Positions 16,492 to 24,584 of a stretch of DNA of 64,000 nt are shown here, in pieces. The DNA comes from Austwickia sp. (lineage in GTDB: Bacteria > Actinomycetota > Actinomycetes > Actinomycetales > Dermatophilaceae): contig JADJTI010000005.1 of assembly GCA_016711265.1 (NCBI GenBank), positions 1 through 64,000 on the forward strand, in the 5' to 3' direction. The position numbers and the translations under genes were made by a program. Position 1 is the first letter of the stretch. Each line of letters begins with the position of its first letter. Under the pieces are notes generated by a model. The model did not search any database, was not told the origin of the DNA, and was given only the letters and a program-made list of their open reading frames with translations.

Positions 16492-17541
16492 ATGGGGTCG
16501 ACGGTGCTGGTCACCGGCGTCGCGGGGTATCTCGGTGGACGGCTCGCCCGGGAGTTTTGCGAGTGCACCGACATCGACCAGGTGATCGGGGTCGACGTCG
16601 CCGCACCGTCGATGGACATCGGTGACGCAGAATTTGTCCGGATGGACATCCGCAGTGCGGTGATCGCGCGGATCATGACCCAGGCGCGGGTCGACACGGT
16701 CGTGCACACCAGCGTGGAGAGTGCCCCGCGGGGCGGTTCTCGGACCGCCCAGATGGAAACGAACGTCCTGGGCACGATGCAACTGTTGGCGGCCTGCCAG
16801 GCCACCCCGACGGTCCGGCGCATCGTGGTGAAGTCCACCGGCGCCGTGTACGGCTCCTCCCCCCGCGACCCGGCCATGTTCACCGAGGACATGGCGCTGC
16901 GAGCGCCACCCAAGACCGGATATATCAAGGACGTTCTCGAGATCGAGGGGTACGTCGCGGGGGTCACCCGCCGCCGTCCCGAGGTGGCCGTCGTCGTCCT
17001 GCGAATGGCGCACCTGATCGGCGCGAACGTGGAGTCGCCGCTGACGGATTTCTTTCGCCGAGCGGTCATCCCCATGCCTTTCGGGTACGACGCCCGCCTC
17101 CAGTTGCTGCACGAGGACGATGCTGTCGCCGCCCTGGTTCGGGCGACGGTGGCGCCGGTGTCGGGCATCATCAACGTCGCGGGCGCCGGGATCCTGACCC
17201 TCACCCAAGCCATCGCCGTGGCCCGGCGCATTCCGCTGCCGGTGGCGCCGCATCGTGGTGGGATGCTCGGCCGACGGGTCAATCGGATCAGTGGAGCCCA
17301 GGTCGACGGCGAAGAGTTCGAATTCCTGCTCTGGGGGCGCGCATTGGACACCACCCGGATGCGTACGCTCCTGGGGATGGAACCGGCGTACACCACCCGC
17401 GGTGCGCTGGAGGATTTCGTGGCGCAGGTGGGCAACCCGATCCCCAACGTCGGGGCGGCGGCGGGGCCGGTCATGGACCTGGCCGGCGGGACGGCGCGCC
17501 TGCTGCTGCGCCGGCGCGGGCGCGAGCGGAAGGGCGGGTGA
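16492..17541 (+). CDS. NAD-dependent epimerase/dehydratase-like protein (extended SDR)
   Basis: A 349-residue extended short-chain dehydrogenase/reductase. The NAD-binding motif T-G-V-A-G-Y-L-G-G is at residues 8-16, a D-x-A strand end near 37, and V-V-H-T-S-V-E-S in the active-site region. The canonical catalytic Y-x3-K is not visible; the corresponding site reads G-Y-I-K-D-V-L-E-I-E, so activity may be altered or the protein may bind NAD as a scaffold. ATG at 16492 follows CAGGAGGA. It lies 7 bp upstream of the acyltransferase gene; this pair next to bS22 is common in actinobacteria and suggests a lipid or envelope role. Confidence 0.82.
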   Translation: MGSTVLVTGVAGYLGGRLAREFCECTDIDQVIGVDVAAPSMDIGDAEFVRMDIRSAVIARIMTQARVDTVVHTSVESAPRGGSRTAQMETNVLGTMQLLAACQATPTVRRIVVKSTGAVYGSSPRDPAMFTEDMALRAPPKTGYIKDVLEIEGYVAGVTRRRPEVAVVVLRMAHLIGANVESPLTDFFRRAVIPMPFGYDARLQLLHEDDAVAALVRATVAPVSGIINVAGAGILTLTQAIAVARRIPLPVAPHRGGMLGRRVNRISGAQVDGEEFEFLLWGRALDTTRMRTLLGMEPAYTTRGALEDFVAQVGNPIPNVGAAAGPVMDLAGGTARLLLRRRGRERKGG

Positions 17542-17548
17542 GTGGGCA

Positions 17549-18517
17549 GTGGGTGAGGTGAACGCCGACGGCGCCGGCCCCGCGGCCCACGTGGTTCTGG
17601 AGGCGGACATCGCGGACCTGGTCGACCTCCTGGTCGGCCTGCTGCGCTGGGCAGGCCAGGTCGCCGGGCTCCCCGAGCACGAGATCGAGCAGAGCGTGGC
17701 CGCCAAGCTGTCGTTCCTGCGCCACCGGCTGACGGGGGAGTTCAGCGTCGATGAGTTCGGTTTCGACGAGGAGTTCGCCGAGCACGTCCACCTGACGCTG
17801 CTGCGCCCGCTGTTCCGGCACTGGTTCCGGGTCGAGGTGGTCGGCGCCGAGCACCTGCCGCCGGAGGGCGCCGCCCTGCTGGTGATGAATCACTCCGGGA
17901 CCATTGCCTTCGACGTCCTGATGGCCCAGGTCGCCGTCCACGACCACAGCCCCACCGGCCGCTGGCTGCGGTTGCTGGGGGCGGACCTGCTGTTCGGTTC
18001 ACCGGTGCTCGGGGATCTGGCGCGCAAGGCCGGCGCCACGCTGGCCACCCACGCCGATGCGGCCGGGCTGCTGGAGCGTGGCCACCTCGTCGGGGTGTGC
18101 CCCGAGGGTTTCAAAGGGGTGGGTAAGCCGTTTCGCGATCGATACCGGCTGCAACGCTTCGGCCGCGGGGGATTCGTGGCTGCCGCGTTGCGCGCCGGGG
18201 CGCCGATCATCCCCACGGCGATCATCGGCGCCGAGGAGACCTATCCCATGCTGGCCAACCTCCCCCAGGTGGCCAAGCTGCTCAAGCTGCCGTACTTCCC
18301 GGTGACGCCGCTGTTCCCGCACCTGGGCGTGCTGGGCGTCGTACCGCTGCCGAGCAAGTGGATCATCCAGTTCGGCCCACCCATCGACACCGCGGGGTTG
18401 GGTCCGGCCGACGCCGACGACGCGATGCTGGTGTTCGAGCTGACCGATCGGGTCCGCGAGAGCATTCAGCGCACGGTGTACGAACTGCTGGAGCAGCGTG
18501 GGCCAGCGTTCTTCTAG
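17549..18517 (+). CDS. 1-acyl-sn-glycerol-3-phosphate acyltransferase-like (PlsC family)
   Basis: A 322-residue acyltransferase likely acylating a lysophospholipid at the membrane. The catalytic block H-x4-D appears as N-H-S-G-T-I-A-F-D, with the second motif region F-G-S-P-V-L-G and the P-E-G block in V-C-P-E-G-F-K-G-V-G-K, followed by I-I-P-T-A-I-I-G-A-E. An N-terminal region of about 90 residues precedes the domain. The start is uncertain: GTG at 17549 or GTG at 17558 are both preceded by weak G-rich ribosome binding sites and both are shortly after the epimerase stop. Same operon as the epimerase. Confidence 0.85.
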   Translation: MGEVNADGAGPAAHVVLEADIADLVDLLVGLLRWAGQVAGLPEHEIEQSVAAKLSFLRHRLTGEFSVDEFGFDEEFAEHVHLTLLRPLFRHWFRVEVVGAEHLPPEGAALLVMNHSGTIAFDVLMAQVAVHDHSPTGRWLRLLGADLLFGSPVLGDLARKAGATLATHADAAGLLERGHLVGVCPEGFKGVGKPFRDRYRLQRFGRGGFVAAALRAGAPIIPTAIIGAEETYPMLANLPQVAKLLKLPYFPVTPLFPHLGVLGVVPLPSKWIIQFGPPIDTAGLGPADADDAMLVFELTDRVRESIQRTVYELLEQRGPAFF

Positions 18518-18575
18518 CCCCGAACGGTTCGGGAACGGCCGTGACAATTGCCCGCGCTGTGTTGAACAGACGTCA

Positions 18576-18581
18576 TACAGT
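18576..18581 (+). promoter_or_regulatory. Putative -10 box of a leaderless transcript
   Basis: TACAGT (TANNNT consensus) ends 6 bp before the ATG of the glutaredoxin-like gene at 18588, the spacing expected of a leaderless mRNA. Confidence 0.5.
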
Positions 18582-18587
18582 GGGTGA

Positions 18588-18887
18588 ATGAGCAGCACGG
18601 GTGGGTCGGAGGCCGCGCAGAGTCCCGTGGCCGGGCAGGCACGCATCACCCTGATCTCCAAACCCGGGTGCCATCTGTGCGTGCTGGCCAAGGAAGTGGT
18701 CGGCCGCGTCGCCGATGAACTCGGGCTGAGCTGGGAAGAGCAGGACATCACCCAGTTGGCGGACCCGGACCCGCTGTGGTGGGAACAGATCCCCGTCACC
18801 CTCATCGATGGACGCGTGCACGACTACTGGCGGGTGAACGAGCGACGCTTGCGGGAGGCGCTCGCGGCGCCGCCGATGGTTTCGTGA
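18588..18887 (+). CDS. Glutaredoxin-like protein (DUF836 family)
   Basis: A 99-residue thioredoxin-fold protein with the redox motif K-P-G-C-H-L-C near residues 20-27 and the cis-proline segment I-P-V-T-L-I-D-G-R near 68. It probably carries out thiol-disulfide exchange in the cytoplasm. It sits 64 bp upstream of hemA on the same strand; a glutaredoxin-like gene before hemA is frequent in actinobacteria, often together with the redox regulator Rex, which is absent here. Start codon fixed by the leaderless -10 box just upstream. Confidence 0.88.
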   Translation: MSSTGGSEAAQSPVAGQARITLISKPGCHLCVLAKEVVGRVADELGLSWEEQDITQLADPDPLWWEQIPVTLIDGRVHDYWRVNERRLREALAAPPMVS

Positions 18888-18951
18888 AATACCCTGACGT
18901 TGTGGGTGCACCGCCGGCGTCGGCCGGCCCGAGACAGGAGCCGATGAACGG

Positions 18952-20328
18952 GTGAGCGTGGTCATCATCGGCGTGTCCCACCACAGCGCCCCCATCGAGG
19001 TTCTGGAGCGCCTGGCGCTGCCGGCCGACCGGGTCGACGTCCTGGTCGGCGCTCTGTCCCGCGCCGAGAACCTGACCGAGGTCGTCGTCCTGGCTACGTG
19101 CAACCGGGTGGAGGTGTACGCCGAGGCCGTCACCTTCCACGGTGCGGTCACCGACATCACCGACGCCCTCGCCGACGTCACCGGGATGCCCCGCCCCCAG
19201 CTGAACGACTACCTGTACGTCCACTACGAGGACCGGGCTATCGCGCACGCCTTCCGGGTGGCCACCGGGCTGGACTCGATGGCGGTCGGGGACCCCCAGA
19301 TCCTGGGGCAACTGCGGACCGCGTTGCGCCGGGCCCAGGGCGCCGGCCGGGCCGGCGCGGAGCTGAACGCGTTGCTCCAGCACGCCCTGCGGGTCGGCAA
19401 ACGCGCCCATGCCGAAACCGCCCTCGACCGGGTCAGTGTGTCGCTGGTGGAGGCCGGCCTGGCGGCGGCCCTGCCCCGGATCGGCCCGCTCGCCGGCGCC
19501 GAGGTGCTGATCGTCGGGGCGGGGGCGATGAGCAGCCTGGCCGCCCAGACGGTGGCCCGTGCGGGGTGCACCCGGCTCGCGGTCGCCAACCGCACCCGCC
19601 AGCGCGGAGAGCAGCTGGCCCAGCTCACCGGAGCTCGGCACATTCCGCTGTCCGAGCTCGGGGCCGCATTCGCCACCGCCGACCTGGTGTTCACGTGCAC
19701 CGGCGCGGTGGGGCACCTGATCGGCGCGGACGAGGTCCGCCGGGCCCGCGCGGCGGCCGGAGCCGGGGACCGCCCGTTGCTGTTCGTCGACCTGGCGATG
19801 CCGCGGGACGTGGACCCGGCCTGCGCCCAGCTGCCCGGCGTCGAGGTCATCGGCATGTCCGAGCTGGCGCAGGCCTTGCGCACGCCGGTCCGGCTCACCG
19901 ACATCGACCGGGAGCCGCCCGCTCCGGCCCTGCCGGCCATCTCATCCGAACCCGCGCAGGACGCCGTCCAGGCCGTCCAGGACCTGGTCACCGTCGAGGT
20001 CGCCGGCTACCTGGCGGGCCGTCGAATGCAGGGGGTCGCGCCCACCGTGGCGGCCCTGCGGCAACGAGCCCAGCTGGTGGTGACGGCCGAACTGGAACGA
20101 CTGGATGCCCGGCTCGCCGGCAGTTCGGCGGCCGACCGCGCGGAAATGCACCGCTGCGTGCACCGCATCGTCGACAAGTTGCTGCACACCCCGACCGTCC
20201 GGGTCAAGGAGCTGGCCGGCGCCGAACACGCCGGGGACTACGCGCACGCCCTGCGGCAACTGTTCGACCTGGATCCCTACGACGTCGCCGCGGTCTCCAC
20301 GACCACCGGCGCCCCAGGGCCGGCGTGA
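18952..20328 (+). CDS. hemA: Glutamyl-tRNA reductase
   Basis: First committed step of C5 heme synthesis: reduces glutamyl-tRNA to glutamate-1-semialdehyde with NADPH. The 458 residues include catalytic Cys50 in L-A-T-C-N-R-V-E-V-Y, the S-M-A-V-G-D-P-Q-I-L-G-Q block near 107-118, the NADPH motif V-G-A-G-A-M-S near 186 and the C-terminal dimerisation helices. GTG at 18952 lies 11 nt after CAGGAG. A TACCCT at 18890-18895 may be the -10 of the heme operon. hemC begins within its stop (GTGA overlap). Confidence 0.97.
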   Translation: MSVVIIGVSHHSAPIEVLERLALPADRVDVLVGALSRAENLTEVVVLATCNRVEVYAEAVTFHGAVTDITDALADVTGMPRPQLNDYLYVHYEDRAIAHAFRVATGLDSMAVGDPQILGQLRTALRRAQGAGRAGAELNALLQHALRVGKRAHAETALDRVSVSLVEAGLAAALPRIGPLAGAEVLIVGAGAMSSLAAQTVARAGCTRLAVANRTRQRGEQLAQLTGARHIPLSELGAAFATADLVFTCTGAVGHLIGADEVRRARAAAGAGDRPLLFVDLAMPRDVDPACAQLPGVEVIGMSELAQALRTPVRLTDIDREPPAPALPAISSEPAQDAVQAVQDLVTVEVAGYLAGRRMQGVAPTVAALRQRAQLVVTAELERLDARLAGSSAADRAEMHRCVHRIVDKLLHTPTVRVKELAGAEHAGDYAHALRQLFDLDPYDVAAVSTTTGAPGPA

Positions 20329-21236
20329 CCGGCAGCGCGGCGGTGTTGCGGCTCGGTACCCGACGCTCGGCCTTGGCGCGGACCCAGTCGACCTGGGTGG
20401 CGGACCGGCTGCGCGCGCAAGGGTACGCCGTCGAGCTGGTCGAGATCCTGACCGAGGGCGACGTGAATCGCAGCCCGTTGACCCAGATCGGTGGGACCGG
20501 GGTGTTCGCCTCCGCCTTGCGGCACGCGCTGCGGGATCGGGTCGTGGATCTTGCCGTGCACTCCCTGAAGGACCTGCCCACCGCGGCCGAAGCGGATCTG
20601 GTGATCGCCGCCGTACCGGCCCGCGAGGACCCGCGGGACGCGCTGTGCGCCCGCGACGGACTGACGCTGGCGGACCTGCCGGCCGGCTCCGCGGTCGGCA
20701 CCGGGTCGCCGCGTCGGGAGGCCCAGCTCCGCCAGGCCCGGCCCGACCTGCGGATCGTCGCGCTCCGGGGCAACGTCGACACCCGCTTGGCAGCGGTGCG
20801 CGCGGGCGCCCTGGACGCTGTGGTGCTGGCGGTGGCCGGGCTGACCCGGTTGGGACGCCTCGACCAGGCCAGCGAGCTGCTTGCGCCCGCGATCATGCTG
20901 CCCGCCGCCGGGCAGGGGGCGCTGGCGGTGGAGTGCCGCGCCGACCGCACCGACGTCGTGGCGGCGTTGGCCGCTGTGGACGACCCCGACACCCGGGTGG
21001 CCGTCACCGCGGAACGGGCGCTGTTGGCGGCGTTGGAGGCCGGCTGTACGGCGCCGATCGGAGCCTTGGCGATTCCGCGCGAAGATGTACTTGAACTTGA
21101 GGGCTTTCGCGGGCCAGAGGAGTATGGTCCAATCGGGCGCGCGGGGATCCGCGCCCGCACCGTCGGCTCGCGACAGGAACCGGTCGAGATCGCGCGTCGT
21201 TTGGCACAACAGTTGGCAGTCGGCCGCGCCCTCTGA
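20325..21236 (+). CDS. hemC: Porphobilinogen deaminase (hydroxymethylbilane synthase)
   Basis: Polymerises four porphobilinogens to hydroxymethylbilane. The 303 residues contain R-L-G-T-R-R-S-A-L-A near the N-terminus, H-S-L-K-D-L-P-T near 83, G-T-G-S-P-R-R-E-A-Q-L near 127 and the dipyrromethane-cofactor cysteine in L-E-A-G-C-T-A-P-I-G-A (about Cys241). The GTG start overlaps hemA by 4 bp. The last 50 residues (around 21080-21140) are less GC-rich than the rest and lack the usual D-G-x-x-x-L strand pattern, but the frame is intact. Confidence 0.96.
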   Translation: MTGSAAVLRLGTRRSALARTQSTWVADRLRAQGYAVELVEILTEGDVNRSPLTQIGGTGVFASALRHALRDRVVDLAVHSLKDLPTAAEADLVIAAVPAREDPRDALCARDGLTLADLPAGSAVGTGSPRREAQLRQARPDLRIVALRGNVDTRLAAVRAGALDAVVLAVAGLTRLGRLDQASELLAPAIMLPAAGQGALAVECRADRTDVVAALAAVDDPDTRVAVTAERALLAALEAGCTAPIGALAIPREDVLELEGFRGPEEYGPIGRAGIRARTVGSRQEPVEIARRLAQQLAVGRAL

Positions 21237-21334
21237 CCGAGACGGCTCGTCGGCACCGTCGACCATGCAGTTCGCTGCGCAGATCCCCTCGCCGCCGAGC
21301 ACGCTGCGACCACCGCACCAGGAGCACGACCTAC

Positions 21335-22963
21335 GTGAGCACCACGCAGAACCCGCCCGCCGCGCGCCCGGCGACCGTCGCCTTTGTGGGCGCCGGCCCG
21401 GGCGACCCCGGGCTGCTCACGGTGCGGGGCGCCGAACTCATCGCCACCGCGGACACCGTCATCCTCGACGAGTTCACCGACCCCGACCGGCTGACCCCGC
21501 TGGTGCGCCAGGGGGCCCGCATCGTGGCGGCCACGGCGGGCGAGCACGACGTCGAGCTACCCCGGGCGGCCCGGATGCGTCGAGTGATCCGTGAGGCCCG
21601 GGCCACGGCCGCACAGGACGGCCGCGGGGGACTGGTGGTGCGCCTGATCGACGGCTGCCCGGCGGCGTTCAGCCTGCTCGGTGAGGAACTGGAGGAGTGC
21701 CGCCGCGAGGGACTGCAGATCGAAGTGGTTCCCGGGGTGCCCGCTCTGACCGCGGTGCCGACGTACGCCGGCATCTCGCTGACCGACCCCAGCTCGCCGG
21801 CCGCCACCATCTGGTGCGCCGACCACCCCCCGGCAGGGCTGAGTTCCGGGCTCGCCGACGACGTCACCGTCCTGCTGCTGGGGTCGCCGTCGAGGATGGC
21901 CGACCTGCTCGAGGACCTGAGCGCGCAGGGCCGGGACCCCGGCACGCCCGCCGCGCTCATCCACGCCGGTACGACGACCGCGCAGCACACTCGAGTGAGC
22001 ACCCTGGGCGAGGTGGGCGCTTTGCTGCGCGGGGAGGTGCGGCAACCGGTGATGGTGCTGGTCGGCCACACCGTGGCGGCGCGGTCCGCGGGCGGCTGGT
22101 TCGAGACCAAGCCGTTGATCGGCTGGCGGGTGCTGATCCCGCGCACCAAGGACCAGGCCGACGCTCTCCTGGGCCGGCTGGCCGGCTACGGTGCCGTCGG
22201 CGAGGTGGTACCGACGATCAGCGTCGAACCGCCGCGGTCGCCGGGCGCCATGGCGCGGGCGATCACCGGGCTGGTCACGGGCCGCTATGAATGGATCGGC
22301 TTCACCTCGGTCAACGCGGTCCGCGCCGTGCGCGAGCGCTTTGCCGAACTCGGTTTGGACGCGCGGGCGTTCGCCGGTCTGCGGATCGCCGCCGTCGGCG
22401 GGGTCACCGCCCAGGCGCTGCGCGATTGGGGGCTGGAGCCCGACCTGATCCCCAGCGGCGAACAGTCCGCTCACGGACTGCTGGCGGACTGGCCGCCGTA
22501 CGACCGCGACCTCGATCCCATCAACCGGGTGCTGCTGCCGCGGGCCGACATCGCCACCGACACGCTGGTCGCCGGCCTCCAGGGACTGGGCTGGGAGGTG
22601 GAGGACGTGACGGCGTACCGGACCGTGCGCGCGGCGCCACCGCCGGCGCCGGTCCGAGAGGCGATCAAGCGGGGCTCCTTCGACGCCGTGCTGTTCACCA
22701 GTTCCTCGACGGTGCGCAATCTGATCGGCATCGCCGGGAAGCCGCACCCCTCCACGGTGATCGCCTGCATCGGACCCGCCACCGCCAAGACCGCCACCGA
22801 GAACGGGTTGAGCGTCGCAGTGGTCGCCCCGGAGGCGTCCGCGGAGGCGCTGGTGGACGCGTTGGCCGAGCACGGCCGCCAGCGGGCCGCAGCGGCCGCC
22901 GAGGCGGGTCAAGCCGTCACCCGGCCCAGCGCCCGGCACCGACGTCGGCAGGGCACGTCATGA
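21335..22963 (+). CDS. hemD: Fused uroporphyrin-III methylase-like/uroporphyrinogen-III synthase
   Basis: A 542-residue fusion typical of actinobacterial hemD. Residues about 13-250 are a tetrapyrrole methylase (CobA/SUMT-like) domain: the G-A-G-P-G-D-P-G-L-L-T motif is intact but the substrate block, normally G-G-D-P-F-x-F-G-R-G-G-E-E, reads I-D-G-C-P-A-A-F-S-L-L-G-E-E, so methylation is doubtful. Residues about 265-520 are the HemD domain, which cyclises and inverts ring D (W-I-G-F-T-S-V-N-A-V near 315, V-L-F-T-S-S-S-T-V near 450, I-A-C-I-G-P-A-T-A near 475). GTG at 21335 is supported by length; hemB overlaps its stop (ATGA). Confidence 0.92.
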   Translation: MSTTQNPPAARPATVAFVGAGPGDPGLLTVRGAELIATADTVILDEFTDPDRLTPLVRQGARIVAATAGEHDVELPRAARMRRVIREARATAAQDGRGGLVVRLIDGCPAAFSLLGEELEECRREGLQIEVVPGVPALTAVPTYAGISLTDPSSPAATIWCADHPPAGLSSGLADDVTVLLLGSPSRMADLLEDLSAQGRDPGTPAALIHAGTTTAQHTRVSTLGEVGALLRGEVRQPVMVLVGHTVAARSAGGWFETKPLIGWRVLIPRTKDQADALLGRLAGYGAVGEVVPTISVEPPRSPGAMARAITGLVTGRYEWIGFTSVNAVRAVRERFAELGLDARAFAGLRIAAVGGVTAQALRDWGLEPDLIPSGEQSAHGLLADWPPYDRDLDPINRVLLPRADIATDTLVAGLQGLGWEVEDVTAYRTVRAAPPPAPVREAIKRGSFDAVLFTSSSTVRNLIGIAGKPHPSTVIACIGPATAKTATENGLSVAVVAPEASAEALVDALAEHGRQRAAAAAEAGQAVTRPSARHRRRQGTS

Positions 22964-23988
22964 CCGCCCCCGGCTTCCCCGCGCACCGGCCCCGGCGGCT
23001 GCGGCAGACGCCCGCGCTGCGGCGGGCGGTGGCCCAGACCCGGCTGCACCCGGCCGACCTGATCCTGCCGGTCTTCGTCCGGGAAGCGATCGAGGAACCG
23101 GTGCCGATCGCCGCCATGCCGGGGGTGCAGCAGCACACCCTGAGCTCGCTGGAGGCGGTGGCCCGGCAGGCCCGGGACGCCGGGCTGGGCGGGCTCATGG
23201 TGTTCGGGGTGCCGGAGCACCGCGACGCCGTCGGATCGGGCGCCGACGACCCGGACGGCATCCTCAACGTGGCGCTGCGCGTCGTCCGTGCCGTCACCGG
23301 GGACGACCTGGTGCTGATGGCCGACCTGTGCCTGGACGAATTCACCGACCACGGGCACTGCGGGGTGCTGGCCGCACCGCCACGGGACAGCGCCGGCCGG
23401 CCGCGCCGCTTCGGGCCGGCCGCCGCGGTGGTCGACAACGACGCGACGCTGGTGCGGTACGCCGCCATGGCGCTCGCCCAGGCCGACGCCGGCGCCCACG
23501 TGCTCGGGTTGTCCGGGATGATGGACGGCCAGGTCGGGTACGTGCGGGCCGCACTGGACGCCGCCGGGTACCAGGACATCGTGCTGCTCGCCTACGCCGC
23601 CAAGTACGCCAGCGGGTTCTACGGCCCCTTCCGGGAGGCGGTCGGCTCAACCCTGCGAGGTGACCGGTCGACGTACCAACAGGACCCGGCGAACGCGACC
23701 GAGGCGCTCCGGGAGGTGGCGCTGGACCTGGCCGAAGGCGCGGACCTGGTGATGGTCAAACCGGCCATGCCGTACCTGGACATCCTGTCCGCGGTGGCGC
23801 AGGTGGCGACGGTACCGGTGAGCGCTTACCAGGTGTCCGGGGAGTACGCGATGCTGGAAGCAGCGGCCGCCCACGGATGGCTCGACCGGGAGCGGGCGAT
23901 CCTCGAGTCGTTGCTGGCCATCCGCCGCGCCGGAGCCACGCAAATCTTGACATATCACGCATTAGAGGCCGCCGCCTGGATAGCGTGA
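22960..23988 (+). CDS. hemB: Delta-aminolevulinic acid dehydratase (porphobilinogen synthase)
   Basis: Condenses two 5-aminolevulinates to porphobilinogen. The 342-residue protein has the two active-site lysines in Y-A-A-K-Y-A-S-G-F-Y-G and V-M-V-K-P-A-M-P-Y-L-D. The metal loop D-L-C-L-D-E-F-T-D-H-G-H-C-G keeps two of the three cysteines of the zinc-type enzymes and has Asp at the remaining position, an intermediate arrangement between Zn- and Mg-type sites. ATG at 22960 overlaps the hemD stop. A 96-bp gap then separates it from the marR-like gene. Confidence 0.96.
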   Translation: MTAPGFPAHRPRRLRQTPALRRAVAQTRLHPADLILPVFVREAIEEPVPIAAMPGVQQHTLSSLEAVARQARDAGLGGLMVFGVPEHRDAVGSGADDPDGILNVALRVVRAVTGDDLVLMADLCLDEFTDHGHCGVLAAPPRDSAGRPRRFGPAAAVVDNDATLVRYAAMALAQADAGAHVLGLSGMMDGQVGYVRAALDAAGYQDIVLLAYAAKYASGFYGPFREAVGSTLRGDRSTYQQDPANATEALREVALDLAEGADLVMVKPAMPYLDILSAVAQVATVPVSAYQVSGEYAMLEAAAAHGWLDRERAILESLLAIRRAGATQILTYHALEAAAWIA

Positions 23989-24084
23989 ATGCGATCCGGA
24001 CCGCGTGCGGTCCGATCGCGGAAAAACAAGCACACATAGTCCTGAGCTGCCCGGCAGCCGGGCGGAACGCTGGGAGGAGCGAAG

Positions 24085-24567
24085 ATGCAGACCGTGGCGT
24101 GGCTCAGCTCGGATGAGCTGGTGGCCTGGCGCACGTTCCTCCAGGGCGCCACCCTGCTGAACGAGACCCTCGACCGTGACCTGCAAGTCCACGGGGTCAG
24201 CCTGTCGGAGTACGACATTCTCGTCAGTCTGTCCGAGGCGACCGGGCGACGGCTGCGGATGTCCACGCTCGCCCAGCAGGTGGTCCAGTCCCGCTCCCGG
24301 CTCACCCACACCGCGGCCCGCCTGGAGCGGCGGGGCTGGGTGCAACGCCGGCCGGCACCCGACGACCGGCGGGGTGTGGAGCTGTTCCTCACCGATACCG
24401 GTTATGCCGCCATCCAAGCGCTCGCGCCCATTCACGTGGCCAGTGTTCGCCGACACCTGCTCGATCGGATCAGCCTCGAACAACTCCAGGTGATGGGCGA
24501 AGCGATGGCCGTGGTCCGGGCCGGCATCCTCGGCGACCTCGATGACGAGCGGCTCACCGGCACCTGA
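24085..24567 (+). CDS. MarR family transcriptional regulator
   Basis: A 160-residue winged-helix DNA-binding protein. The core is visible as L-S-E-Y-D-I-L-V-S-L-S-E-A (helix 2), L-R-M-S-T-L-A-Q-Q-V-V-Q-S-R-S-R-L-T-H (recognition helix region) and the wing signature G-W-V-Q-R-R-P-A-P-D-D-R-R-G-V. MarR proteins respond to small aromatic ligands or oxidants and usually act as repressors. It splits the heme cluster between hemB and hemL, 17 bp before hemL, so control of heme genes is plausible but not shown. ATG at 24085 follows GGGAGGAGCGAAG. Confidence 0.9.
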   Translation: MQTVAWLSSDELVAWRTFLQGATLLNETLDRDLQVHGVSLSEYDILVSLSEATGRRLRMSTLAQQVVQSRSRLTHTAARLERRGWVQRRPAPDDRRGVELFLTDTGYAAIQALAPIHVASVRRHLLDRISLEQLQVMGEAMAVVRAGILGDLDDERLTGT

Positions 24568-24584
24568 TCGGGCCGGATCCGACC

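Noticed and set aside
19098..21236. 712-codon frame appearing to extend hemC upstream
   Set aside because: Its first 400 codons are a shadow of hemA in another frame; the real hemC starts at the GTGA overlap at 20325.
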